Positions 1-8,424 of a stretch of 64,000 nucleotides of DNA are shown here, one piece after another; positions within the stretch are counted from its first letter, which is position 1, and each line of letters starts with the position of its first letter. This stretch comes from Paenibacillus sp. Its GTDB lineage: Bacteria; Bacillota; Bacilli; Paenibacillales; Paenibacillaceae. The notes under the pieces are model-generated. The model searched no databases. It saw only the letters and a list, made by a program, of their open reading frames with translations, and was not told where the DNA came from. Location of the stretch: positions 1-64,000 of the forward strand of contig JAFWEX010000001.1 of assembly GCA_017512705.1 (NCBI GenBank), in the 5' to 3' direction. A program made the translations under genes and the position numbers.

Positions 1-45
1 CCTGCCCAGTACGAGCGCTTGCGTCAATTGCACTCAAACGGTTGA
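1..45 (+). CDS. possible C-terminal tail of the intron-encoded reverse transcriptase/maturase (partial)
   Basis: Frame 1 is open from the window edge and ends at TGA 43-45, immediately before domain V. That is where intron-encoded proteins carried in domain IV usually end. Only 14 residues (ending QLHSNG) are visible, which is too few to recognise a domain. The assignment rests on position, not on sequence similarity. Confidence 0.3.
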   Translation, partial: PAQYERLRQLHSNG

Positions 46-122
46 ACCGCCGTATACCGAACGGTACGTACGGTGGTGTGAGAGGTCGGCTACTCAACTA
101 ATGGGTAGCCTCCTACTCGATT
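1..122 (+). mobile_element. 3' end of a group II intron (domains V and VI)
   Basis: Positions 46-77 fold as a domain V hairpin: a lower stem 46-54/69-77 with one G-U pair, the two-base bulge CG at 67-68, an upper stem 55-58/63-66 and a four-base loop. The triad at the base reads CGC (48-50). Positions 80-118 fold as domain VI: lower stem 80-85/112-118 with a single bulged A at 115, upper stem 88-95/103-110. The bulged A lies 6-7 bases from a 3' end of the usual ...AT form at 121-122, as expected for a lariat branch point. The rest of the intron, including most of its reverse transcriptase, is off the window to the left. Family knowledge: these are retroelements that splice as RNA and move by target-primed reverse transcription. 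Confidence 0.85.
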
Positions 123-521
123 ATGATATAATAATGTCACTTCATCTATTTCAAGGATTTCATCCCTGCCTGGGCTAATCCTGTGTTGTCTCCATACTGA
201 TACTTTGGTGACATCAAAACTGTGACACACCCTCAGAAGCTATGTGTCGTTATCTTTGGAGAGGTTTTCCACTTTCTTTCTATAAATTCGCACCTGAAAA
301 TAGGTGTGGATTTTTTAATATGCGCTTACGTTATCTTTTCTACTCCACGCAGGTGCCCTGAATTCTCTTAATTTTTGTTGCTATAGCAGTTATAATTGTA
401 TTTAGTAACAAAGTATAAAGATTAATTAAATTGAGTTTTCTATATATAAATTGCTCCATGTACTTCAACATATATTAATAGTCAAAAATTAGAAAACTAT
501 CTAACTATAAGGAGATTATTT
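123..521 (+). other. AT-rich non-coding region between intron and hsdM
   Basis: There is no convincing reading frame here. The stretch holds a small terminator-like hairpin at 290-316 and an increasingly AT-rich segment (about 380-510) that should carry the hsd promoter. I could not fix a -35/-10 pair with confidence. An AAGGAG-type ribosome site precedes the hsdM ATG at 522. Confidence 0.6.
290..316 (+). terminator. short hairpin with T-run
   Basis: CACCT (291-295) pairs with AGGTG (302-306) and is followed by a six-T run at 311-316. The stem is weak. It may end transcription coming out of the intron before the hsd operon begins. Confidence 0.45.
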
Positions 522-2534
522 ATGATTAACTTTCACGATAAAGTAAGCTTTATTTGGTCAATCGCAGAAATTTTACGTGGACCATATAAACCAGAAGACT
601 ACGGTAAAATCGTCTTACCATTAGCAGTATTACGTCGATTTGACTGCGTATTAGAGAGCACCAAAGAGGAAGTATTGGCAAAGGCAGAGCAGTTTGCTGC
701 AATGAATGAAGATGCTCGTGAGCCGATTTTAAATCGTGTTTCAAAGCAAAACTTCCACAACACAAGTAAATATGATTTCAACAAGCTATTAACAGATTCT
801 GATAATATTGCTGATAACTTACGTGACTATATAAATGGTTTCTCAAAAGTGGCTCGTGATATTATGGATCACTTCGACTTTGATCGCCAAATCGATAAAC
901 TCGATCACAACAATTTGCTATACTTAACGATTAAACGCTTTAGTGAAATCGATCTGCATCCGGAAACAGTTTCAAACATTGAGATGGGTTATGTATTTGA
1001 GGAACTAATTCGTCGTTTCAATGAGAATGCAGAAGCAGGGGATCACTACACACCACGTGAAGTAGTTCGTTTAATGACGCATTTATTGTTCTTACATGAC
1101 GATGCGAGTATTTTAACGAAGCCAGGTTTAACACAAACGTTATATGACTGTGCAGCTGGTACAGGTGGTATGGGGTCAGTTGCACAAGAATATTTACTAA
1201 GCCAAAATCCAACAGCACATTTAGAGTTTTTTGGCCAAGAAATTAACCCTGAATCATATGCAATTTGTAAGGCAGACTTACTCATTAAAGGTGAAGATGC
1301 ACGTAACATTCGTTTAGGGAACACGTTATCAAATGACCAATTTCCACGTGATAAGTTCGATTACTTAATTTCAAATCCACCGTATGGAGTGGACTGGAAA
1401 TCATATGAGAAGCCAATTAAAGAAGAACATGAGAAACAAGGTTATGACGGTCGTTTCGGTCCTGGTACGCCTCGTACAAGTGACGGGCAACTATTATTCC
1501 TAATGCACTTATTATCAAAAATGAAGCCAGTAACAGCAGAAAATCCACAAGGCTCTCGTTTAGCGATTATTATGAACGGTTCACCATTATTTACAGGTGA
1601 TGCGGGATCTGGCGAAAGTGAAATTCGTAAATATGTTCTTGAGAATGATTTAGTAGAAGGAATTGTGGCGCTACCGAACGATTTGTTTTACAACACAGGT
1701 ATTGCAACGTACATTTGGATTTTAACGAACAATAAAGCACCTCTTTATAAAGGGAAAGTTCGTTTAGTGAATGCCGTAGACTTCTCGAAAAAAATGAAAA
1801 AGTCGATGGGTAGCAAGCGTAATGAAATTAAAGAAGAGCAAATTAACGAAATTGTTCGTTTATACGGGGATGCACAGCCAAACGAGTGCGTAAAGATCTT
1901 TGACAATGAAGACTTCGGTTACGCAAAAATTACAGTAGACCGTCCTTTACGTTTAAACTTCCAAGTAAACGAAGAGCGTCTTGCACGTGTTGTAGAGGAA
2001 AAAGTCTTTGCGAACTTAGCAACATCGAAGAAAAAAGGTGATGCAGGTCATTTTGAAATCGAAGAAGGTAAAAAGCTGCAAACGCAAATATTATATGTAT
2101 TACGCACGTTAGAAAATGAAAAAGTATATAAAAATCGTGACGAGTTCACGAAAGTAGTAAAAGATGCATTGAAGCAAGCTGGCATTACTATCGGAGCTCC
2201 AGTATTAAAAGCGATTTTAGCAGGGCTCTCTGAAAAGGATGAAACAGCAGATGTATGTATGAAAAATAAAACAGACATCGATCCAGATACGGATTTACGT
2301 GATACTGAAAACGTGCCATTGAAAGAAAATATTTATGACTACTTTGCTCGTGAAGTATTGCCACACGTACCAGATGCATGGATTGATGAAACAAAAACGA
2401 AAATTGGCTACGAAATTCCATTTACTCGCCAGTTCTACAAATACACAGCATTACGCAGCTCAGCAGAAATAATGGACGAGATTCGTACGTTAGAAGCGGA
2501 GATTGCAGAGCAGTTGAAGAAGGTGATGGGATGA
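522..2534 (+). CDS. hsdM: type I restriction-modification methyltransferase subunit
   Basis: This 670-residue protein is the modification subunit of a type I system. It methylates adenine in the sequence chosen by HsdS and also forms part of the restriction complex. Visible are an N-terminal HsdM_N helical domain (residues about 5-150), the SAM-binding motif DCAAGTGG near residue 209 and the N6-adenine methylase motif NPPYG near 285. The length is somewhat above the usual 500-550, because of an extra C-terminal region after about residue 480. The start is the ATG after an AAGGAG site. The stop overlaps the hsdS start (ATGA at 2531-2534), so the two are translationally coupled. Base composition and codon use (many TTA, CGT, ATT codons) are more AT-rich than the sugar-utilisation genes further on, which suggests acquisition. 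Confidence 0.95.
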   Translation: MINFHDKVSFIWSIAEILRGPYKPEDYGKIVLPLAVLRRFDCVLESTKEEVLAKAEQFAAMNEDAREPILNRVSKQNFHNTSKYDFNKLLTDSDNIADNLRDYINGFSKVARDIMDHFDFDRQIDKLDHNNLLYLTIKRFSEIDLHPETVSNIEMGYVFEELIRRFNENAEAGDHYTPREVVRLMTHLLFLHDDASILTKPGLTQTLYDCAAGTGGMGSVAQEYLLSQNPTAHLEFFGQEINPESYAICKADLLIKGEDARNIRLGNTLSNDQFPRDKFDYLISNPPYGVDWKSYEKPIKEEHEKQGYDGRFGPGTPRTSDGQLLFLMHLLSKMKPVTAENPQGSRLAIIMNGSPLFTGDAGSGESEIRKYVLENDLVEGIVALPNDLFYNTGIATYIWILTNNKAPLYKGKVRLVNAVDFSKKMKKSMGSKRNEIKEEQINEIVRLYGDAQPNECVKIFDNEDFGYAKITVDRPLRLNFQVNEERLARVVEEKVFANLATSKKKGDAGHFEIEEGKKLQTQILYVLRTLENEKVYKNRDEFTKVVKDALKQAGITIGAPVLKAILAGLSEKDETADVCMKNKTDIDPDTDLRDTENVPLKENIYDYFAREVLPHVPDAWIDETKTKIGYEIPFTRQFYKYTALRSSAEIMDEIRTLEAEIAEQLKKVMG

Positions 2535-3721
2535 CTGTGGATTTTAAAAAAAGCAAATTAAAATACCATTTAAAAGTTAAGAATGGTCGAGAAGTAACAA
2601 ATGAAGTGAACTATGATGATAATGTTATTGACGTATATGGATCGGGCGGAGTTTTTAAATATACTGATAAAAAACTTTTTACTGGGCCTTCAGTTTTATT
2701 TGGTCGAAAAGGAACAATAGGTAAACCATTATATGTTGAAGGTGATTTTTGGACTGTAGATACTATGTATTACACTGAGATTTATTCAGGTAATTCTCCG
2801 AGATATTTTTATTATCTGTTAGAAGTGTTTCCATGGAATCAAATTGTAACTCAAACAGCTTTGCCTAGTATTGTAGGGTCAGAAGTAGAAAATTATGAAT
2901 TAAATATCCCTTCTGAAGAAACTCAAAAAATCATAGCGAAATATTTAGAGTGTAAATGTGTTGAAATCGAGGCTTTATTGAATCATAAAGAACATCTAAT
3001 AACATTGTTAGAACAACAACGTCTATCAATCATCACAGAAGCTGTTACAAAAGGTTTAAATCCGAATGTGAAAATGAAAGATTCAGGTATTGAGTGGATT
3101 GGAGTGATTCCTGATCACTGGGGTAGTTTGACATTTAGGAGAGTAACTAGTTTGCAACAGGGCCTTCAAATTGCTCAAGAAGAAAGATTTTATGAAGATG
3201 GGTTCAATAGATATGAATATATTACTGTTAAATCTCTAAATTACCAGTATCACGTTAAAGAATACGTTGAAAATCCATCTCATCGTGTAATTTGTAACGA
3301 AAATGAAGTGTTACTAGCTCGTACAGGAGCAACCGGTTTAGTTGTAACTGGAGTAAGTGGTGCTTTCCATAATAACTTTTTTAAAGTGAATTTTAATTCG
3401 GGAAAAGTTATTAAAGATTATTTAGTTTATTATTTAAAACAGGCTAAAATTCAAGAGCATTTTCAATTGGTGGCAGGAACAACTACGATTCCAGATTTAA
3501 ATCATGGAAGTTTTTATGATACGGCTCTAGTTTTACCCGATTTGAATGAGCAGCAAGAAATTGTAACTTATTTAGACTTGAAGTTAAAAAATCTTGAGAG
3601 GTTAAAAGATAAGATTGGAGAACAGGTTGAAAAATTACATGAATACCGCCAGTCCCTTATCTACGAAGCGGTAACAGGCAAAATTGATGTAAGTGATATG
3701 GAACTCGATGAAGTGAGGTGA
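2531..3721 (+). CDS. hsdS: type I restriction-modification specificity subunit
   Basis: This 396-residue protein chooses the DNA target for both methylation and cleavage. It shows the two-lobed plan of HsdS. The first target-recognition domain covers residues about 10-140, and a conserved helical spacer about 140-190 ends near TEAVTKGL. The second recognition domain starts at GVIPDHWG and covers about 195-345. A second helical region ends LIYEAVTGKIDV. The two spacer ends (TEAVTKGL and YEAVTGKI) are internal repeats of each other, as is normal in the family. The first lobe begins almost at the start codon, so the N-terminus is short. It overlaps hsdM by 4 bases and ends 3 bases before hsdR. 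Confidence 0.92.
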   Translation: MTVDFKKSKLKYHLKVKNGREVTNEVNYDDNVIDVYGSGGVFKYTDKKLFTGPSVLFGRKGTIGKPLYVEGDFWTVDTMYYTEIYSGNSPRYFYYLLEVFPWNQIVTQTALPSIVGSEVENYELNIPSEETQKIIAKYLECKCVEIEALLNHKEHLITLLEQQRLSIITEAVTKGLNPNVKMKDSGIEWIGVIPDHWGSLTFRRVTSLQQGLQIAQEERFYEDGFNRYEYITVKSLNYQYHVKEYVENPSHRVICNENEVLLARTGATGLVVTGVSGAFHNNFFKVNFNSGKVIKDYLVYYLKQAKIQEHFQLVAGTTTIPDLNHGSFYDTALVLPDLNEQQEIVTYLDLKLKNLERLKDKIGEQVEKLHEYRQSLIYEAVTGKIDVSDMELDEVR

Positions 3722-3724
3722 GTT

Positions 3725-6718
3725 GTGTTGGCAGTGGATACTTCAGAAAAAGGTTTTGAAACGAATATTGAAATATCATTAATTGCGAGTGGCTATAAAA
3801 AGCGTGTGTTAGAAGGAGAAGAGAGTGCTGCTTTCAAGCAGCATGCTATCGACGTAGAAGAGCTATTTTCTTTTTTAGAGGATACGCAGGAAAAACGTAT
3901 GCGTACGCTAGAGAAATCGTATGGTCCTTCATATAAAGAAGAAGTTTTAAAACGTATTAAAGACCAGCTACATCGTCAAGGTTTGGTCGAATGTCTACGT
4001 AAAGGGATTAAAGACCGTGGTGTGACATTACAGCTTGCGTATAATAAGCCACCTACGGATATGAATAAAACATTAAATGAGCAGTATGGGAAAAACCGCT
4101 TTAACGTTGCTCGCCAAGTGTATTACAGTGATAAGCATAACAATAGCTTAGATATGGTGCTATTTTTAAACGGTTTGCCGCTTGTTGTGATGGAGCTAAA
4201 AAATCCATTAACAAATCAAACAGTTGAACATGCGATGAAGCAGTTAAAGACCGACCGTAATCCACGTGAGCAACTGTTTAAATTTAATGAGCGTGTTGCC
4301 GTTTACTTTGCTGTTGACCCAGATGAAGTATTTATGACGACAAAGCTTGATAAAGGCAAAACATACTTCTTACCATTTAACAAAGGCAATAATGGTGGTA
4401 AAGGTAATCCGTTAACTTACGGTGACAATTATCGTACGCATTATTTATGGGAAGAAATTTTAACCCCGGATAGCTTGCTCGACATTTTATATCGCTTCAT
4501 CTTCATTAAGAAGGACGACATTAAAGATTCAAACGGCGAAACGATAGGTGAGCGTCAAATGCTCATTTTCCCCCGTTTCCATCAGCTGGATGTTGTACGT
4601 AAGTTAGAAGCAGATGTTGCACAAAAGCTTGTCGGTCATAATTATTTAATTCAGCACTCTGCGGGATCGGGCAAGACGAACTCGATTTCGTGGCTTGCAC
4701 ACCGTTTAGCGAAGTTACATAACGAGGACAATGAATCAATTTTTAGTAGTGTAATCGTTATTACCGATCGCCGAGTGTTAGATAAGCAATTACAAGATGC
4801 GGTGTATCAGCTGGAGCATAAAGCAGGGATGGTAGAGCCGATTGATAAAGATTCAGAGCAATTAGCACGTGCCATTAATAATGAGACACGTATTATTATT
4901 ACGACGCTTCAAAAGTTCCCGTTTATTTTAGAAAAAGTAGCGGGCTTTGAGCGTAAAAAGTATGCGGTCATTATTGATGAGGCACACTCATCCCAAGGTG
5001 GTAAAGCTTCAACAGCATTAACGAATGTGTTATCGGATAAAACGTTAGAAGCGGCTTATGAGGAAGACCGTATTGCGGAAGAGAACTTAGATGATGTGGA
5101 CGAAAAAATCGTTGAAGCAATCATGAAAAGTGGTAAGCAAGATAACGTATCTTTCTTTGCATTTACGGCGACACCAAAGCCGAAGACATTAGAGAAATTC
5201 GGTACAGTTGGTGTAGATGGTAAGCCAGCAGCATTCCATCAGTACACAATGCGACAAGCAATTGAAGAAGGTTTTATTTTAGATGTGCTTGAAAACTATA
5301 CGACCTATAAAACATTCTGGAAAATTGCAAAGACAGTAGACGATGACCCAGAGGTATCACAAAAACAAGCAACGAAAAAGCTAGCGCAATACGTGTCACT
5401 ACATCCGCATAGCATCGCACAAAAAACAGAAATTATTATCGAGCATTATCGTAATTTTGTACAGCGCAAAATTGGCGGTCGTGCAAAGGCAATGGTTGTA
5501 ACAGCGAGCCGTTTACATGCAGTACGTTACAAACTGGCTTTCGATAAGTATATTAATGAAATGAACTACAATGATTTAAAAACAGTAGTCGCTTTCTCAG
5601 GTACGGTGAAAGATAGCGAGATTAATTATACCGAGCCAGAAATGAATCAGTTCTCTGAAAAAGAGTTACCTGAAAAATTTAACTCTGACGAATACAAAGT
5701 GCTACTTGTTGCGGAAAAATATCAAACTGGATTTGATGAACCACTGTTGCACACAATGTATGTAGACAAGCCATTAAGCGGTATTAAGGCGGTGCAAACA
5801 CTATCTCGTTTAAATCGTACATGCCCTGGTAAAGACGATACATTCGTATTGGATTTTGTAAATGACCCAGACGAAATGAAGGCGTCTTTCCAGCCTTATT
5901 ATGAATCGACAAGTCTATCAGAAATTACTGATCCAAATATCCTTTATGATATGCAGGCCGAGCTTGAGCCATATCAAGTGTTTACGGAAGAAGAAGTGCA
6001 AAGGGTGAATGAGCTTGAGGTAATAGGCGGTGTGAAGAAGTCTACGAAGGCTCAAGCCGAGTTAAATGCGGTCCTCGATAAAGGTGTGGAGCGTTTTAAA
6101 AAGCTTTCGCTAGAAGAACAATTCGCATTTAAACAAGCTGCTACAAAATTCATACGTACTTATGGCTTTATATTGCAAGTTGTAACATTTATCGATTTAG
6201 GTCTGCACAAAGAATACATTTACTTAACGTACTTTTTGCGTAAATTACCACGTGGTCAAGGAGACAAAGACGTTTACTTGGCTGATGATGTAGCACTTGA
6301 ATATTATCGTAATCAGAAAATGTTTGAAGGTAGCATTGTGCTTGAGAAAACAGGCGGCTACGACTTAGATCCTCAGAAACATGGTGCTAGTGGTGCAGCT
6401 GAGGATGAAATAGTTCGTCTATCAAGCGTGTTAGATAAGTTAAATGAGCGCTTCGGTACACAATTCACAGAAACAGATTTCCTTTCTCGCGAGCAAGTAA
6501 AAGAAGACATTTTAAATGATGAAGACATTCGCAGAAGAGCAAAAAACAATACAAAAGAAAATTTTAAATTTGCCTTTGAAAAATCTTTTATGAATTTTGT
6601 TATTGACCGTATGGGCAGTAATCAAGAGTTTTTTATGAAGATATTGGAGAATAATGAATTTAAAACTGTGATTATGGAAGATATGATGAATGAAGTTTAT
6701 ATGGAAGTAAACGGTTGA
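3725..6718 (+). CDS. hsdR: type I restriction endonuclease/translocase subunit
   Basis: This 997-residue motor and nuclease subunit binds HsdM/HsdS, pumps DNA using ATP and cuts it at a distance. An N-terminal PD-(D/E)xK nuclease core is visible (LDMVLF then VVMELKNP, E and K near residues 157-159). The SF2 helicase motifs follow: Walker A AGSGKT near 314, DEAH near 419, FTATPKP and motif VI LSRLNRT. A helical C-terminal domain completes the protein. The reading frame opens with GTG at 3725; TTG 3728 and GTG 3734 are close alternatives and the ribosome site is weak. No frame break is seen, so the restriction system appears intact. Confidence 0.95.
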   Translation: MLAVDTSEKGFETNIEISLIASGYKKRVLEGEESAAFKQHAIDVEELFSFLEDTQEKRMRTLEKSYGPSYKEEVLKRIKDQLHRQGLVECLRKGIKDRGVTLQLAYNKPPTDMNKTLNEQYGKNRFNVARQVYYSDKHNNSLDMVLFLNGLPLVVMELKNPLTNQTVEHAMKQLKTDRNPREQLFKFNERVAVYFAVDPDEVFMTTKLDKGKTYFLPFNKGNNGGKGNPLTYGDNYRTHYLWEEILTPDSLLDILYRFIFIKKDDIKDSNGETIGERQMLIFPRFHQLDVVRKLEADVAQKLVGHNYLIQHSAGSGKTNSISWLAHRLAKLHNEDNESIFSSVIVITDRRVLDKQLQDAVYQLEHKAGMVEPIDKDSEQLARAINNETRIIITTLQKFPFILEKVAGFERKKYAVIIDEAHSSQGGKASTALTNVLSDKTLEAAYEEDRIAEENLDDVDEKIVEAIMKSGKQDNVSFFAFTATPKPKTLEKFGTVGVDGKPAAFHQYTMRQAIEEGFILDVLENYTTYKTFWKIAKTVDDDPEVSQKQATKKLAQYVSLHPHSIAQKTEIIIEHYRNFVQRKIGGRAKAMVVTASRLHAVRYKLAFDKYINEMNYNDLKTVVAFSGTVKDSEINYTEPEMNQFSEKELPEKFNSDEYKVLLVAEKYQTGFDEPLLHTMYVDKPLSGIKAVQTLSRLNRTCPGKDDTFVLDFVNDPDEMKASFQPYYESTSLSEITDPNILYDMQAELEPYQVFTEEEVQRVNELEVIGGVKKSTKAQAELNAVLDKGVERFKKLSLEEQFAFKQAATKFIRTYGFILQVVTFIDLGLHKEYIYLTYFLRKLPRGQGDKDVYLADDVALEYYRNQKMFEGSIVLEKTGGYDLDPQKHGASGAAEDEIVRLSSVLDKLNERFGTQFTETDFLSREQVKEDILNDEDIRRRAKNNTKENFKFAFEKSFMNFVIDRMGSNQEFFMKILENNEFKTVIMEDMMNEVYMEVNG

Positions 6719-7078
6719 TGAAATCATCCATTTAAGGACAATCAACTAGGTGAAAAAAATATAAAAGAGTTACTTTTACGAGTTTTTCAACTAAGAGGCA
6801 GTAGACTACCTCCTCGATCTATCTAGACATTAACTGTCGGAGAATTGTGGCTTTGCTAGGCCGTGGTTCGCCTCACCAACCTGAACACCATCCTTGTTAA
6901 GGATGGTGTTTTTCATATTTGGGGCATAACTGTAATAGGGCGTGGTGTCAGGAATATTTTATCGGGATTATGCGGTGCATACTGCTATGTTATACTTAAT
7001 GAGTACAATATCTTTTGAAAAATCACATTTCACATTTCTATATATAAATCTATTGGACAAGGAGTACATTGACTAACT
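6719..7078. other. non-coding stretch at the right end of the restriction island
   Basis: No convincing gene is present. The segment contains the hsd terminator at 6884-6913. After about 6930 the composition shifts toward that of the flanking chromosome. An AAGGAG site at 7059-7064 serves the next gene. This stretch is the most likely place for the right boundary of the acquired segment, although I see no clear direct repeat or integrase. Confidence 0.5.
6884..6913 (+). terminator. terminator after hsdR
   Basis: A perfect 12-bp stem (AACACCATCCTT with AAGGATGGTGTT) has a 3-base loop and is followed directly by a T-run. This is a strong Rho-independent terminator, 165 bases after the hsdR stop. 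Confidence 0.88.
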
Positions 7079-8392
7079 ATGCACGATGATCAGGCTATAT
7101 TGCACCACCAATTAATTATAATCGGCGCAGGCGCATCAGGGCTTATGGCCGCTGTTACTGCGCGGGATTTAGGTATGGATATCGCCATTCTGGAGGGGAA
7201 CGACCGGATTGGGAAGAAAATCTCCATGACAGGCGACGGTCGTTGTAATATTACGAACGATTCCACTGTGATGGGTACGGATGACGAAGCGGTAGCCTTA
7301 TCGCGCAAGTATTACAGCAGTCAGTCTGAATTCACGCTGCCTGTGTTGCAACAATTCGGCATCAGTCAAACCATTGATTTCTTTCAGGTGCTCGGGCTGC
7401 CGCTTACGAAATTGAAAGAGGGTTTAATGTACCCGATGTCACTACAGGCGGCATCTGTGGTGGATATTTTCGATCTTGCTCTAGAGGAGCGGAACATTCC
7501 AGTATACCTTAACAACAAAGTGCTCGATGTCACCGTATCGGCAGATCATCCACGATTTACAATTACATGTCGAACGGAAACAGAGGAGCAGGTGGTCTAC
7601 ACTAGTGAATTTCTATTTCTTTGTACGGGTGGTCTTACTGGCCAGAATGCGGGGACGGATGGGTCCGGATATACCATTGCCCAACGATTGGGGCATTCTT
7701 TGGTGGAGCCTGTTCCGGCCCTTGTGCAATTGAAGGTGAAATATCCATATCAGAAGGCACTATCCGGCATCAAACTCCAAGGACGAGCCGACCTCTTCGT
7801 GAACGGCAAAGTCGCCCGCAGTGAAACAGGAGAAATTCACTACACCGATTACGGCTTCTCCGGTCCAGCGGTCCTACAGCTTGGCCGGAAGGCAGCCGTT
7901 CACCTAGGGAACGGGGACAACGTCACCCTATCCATCGATTTGATGCCGAACCGCACGGAGGAAGAGGTTATCGAATTTCTGGAGACGAACTGGGGGACGT
8001 TCGCACACCGAACGGTCGCGGAGTCCTTCGTCGGTTTTCTACACAAGAAAATCGTCTCCGTCCTGCTGAAGGAAGCGAAGATTGACCAAGAGTCCGGCCT
8101 GCTATGCCAGGATCTCTCGTGGAAAACCAAAAAGCTCTTCTACAAGCTATTGAAGAATTGGGAGTTTAAGGTGACCGAAACGCAAAGCTTTGAGCACGCG
8201 CAGGCAACAGCCGGCGGCATCACTACGAAAGAGCTCGTCGCGGACACACTGGAATCCAAGCTCGTGCCTGGTCTATATTTGACCGGTGAGATCATGGATG
8301 TCGATGGCGAATTGGGGGGGTACAACCTGCAGTGGGCCTGGAGCTCCGGGTATACGGCCGCGATGGCGTTAGGGAAGCACATTTTCAGATAA
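7079..8392 (+). CDS. HI0933/BaiN-type FAD-dependent oxidoreductase, copy 1
   Basis: This 437-residue flavoprotein carries the N-terminal dinucleotide-binding motif IIIGAGASGLMAA (residues about 13-25), the family signature GDGRCNITN near 58, FLCTGG near 180 and the C-terminal GEIMDVDGELGGYN with QWAWSSG. The HI0933/YhiN family is mostly uncharacterised. Its bile-acid member BaiN is a flavin reductase, but nothing here shows such a substrate. The start is ATG 7079, since an in-frame stop lies at 7070. The AAGGAG site is 14 bases upstream, which is long. A second homologous copy follows 32 bases later in the same direction, so the two probably form an operon produced by tandem duplication. Confidence 0.85.
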   Translation: MHDDQAILHHQLIIIGAGASGLMAAVTARDLGMDIAILEGNDRIGKKISMTGDGRCNITNDSTVMGTDDEAVALSRKYYSSQSEFTLPVLQQFGISQTIDFFQVLGLPLTKLKEGLMYPMSLQAASVVDIFDLALEERNIPVYLNNKVLDVTVSADHPRFTITCRTETEEQVVYTSEFLFLCTGGLTGQNAGTDGSGYTIAQRLGHSLVEPVPALVQLKVKYPYQKALSGIKLQGRADLFVNGKVARSETGEIHYTDYGFSGPAVLQLGRKAAVHLGNGDNVTLSIDLMPNRTEEEVIEFLETNWGTFAHRTVAESFVGFLHKKIVSVLLKEAKIDQESGLLCQDLSWKTKKLFYKLLKNWEFKVTETQSFEHAQATAGGITTKELVADTLESKLVPGLYLTGEIMDVDGELGGYNLQWAWSSGYTAAMALGKHIFR

Positions 8393-8424
8393 AGCTATTA
8401 GACAAAGGAATGAATTCAACATAT

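Noticed and set aside
6785..6830. AGGCAGTAG...CTACCTCCTCGAT after hsdR, similar to the end of the intron domain VI
   Set aside because: The arms do not pair well, there is no room for a loop, and no domain V precedes it. The likeness is probably chance.
8332..8424. N-terminal extension of the second flavoprotein
   Set aside because: It overlaps the end of copy 1 and aligns with nothing. The start at 8425 matches copy 1 residue for residue.
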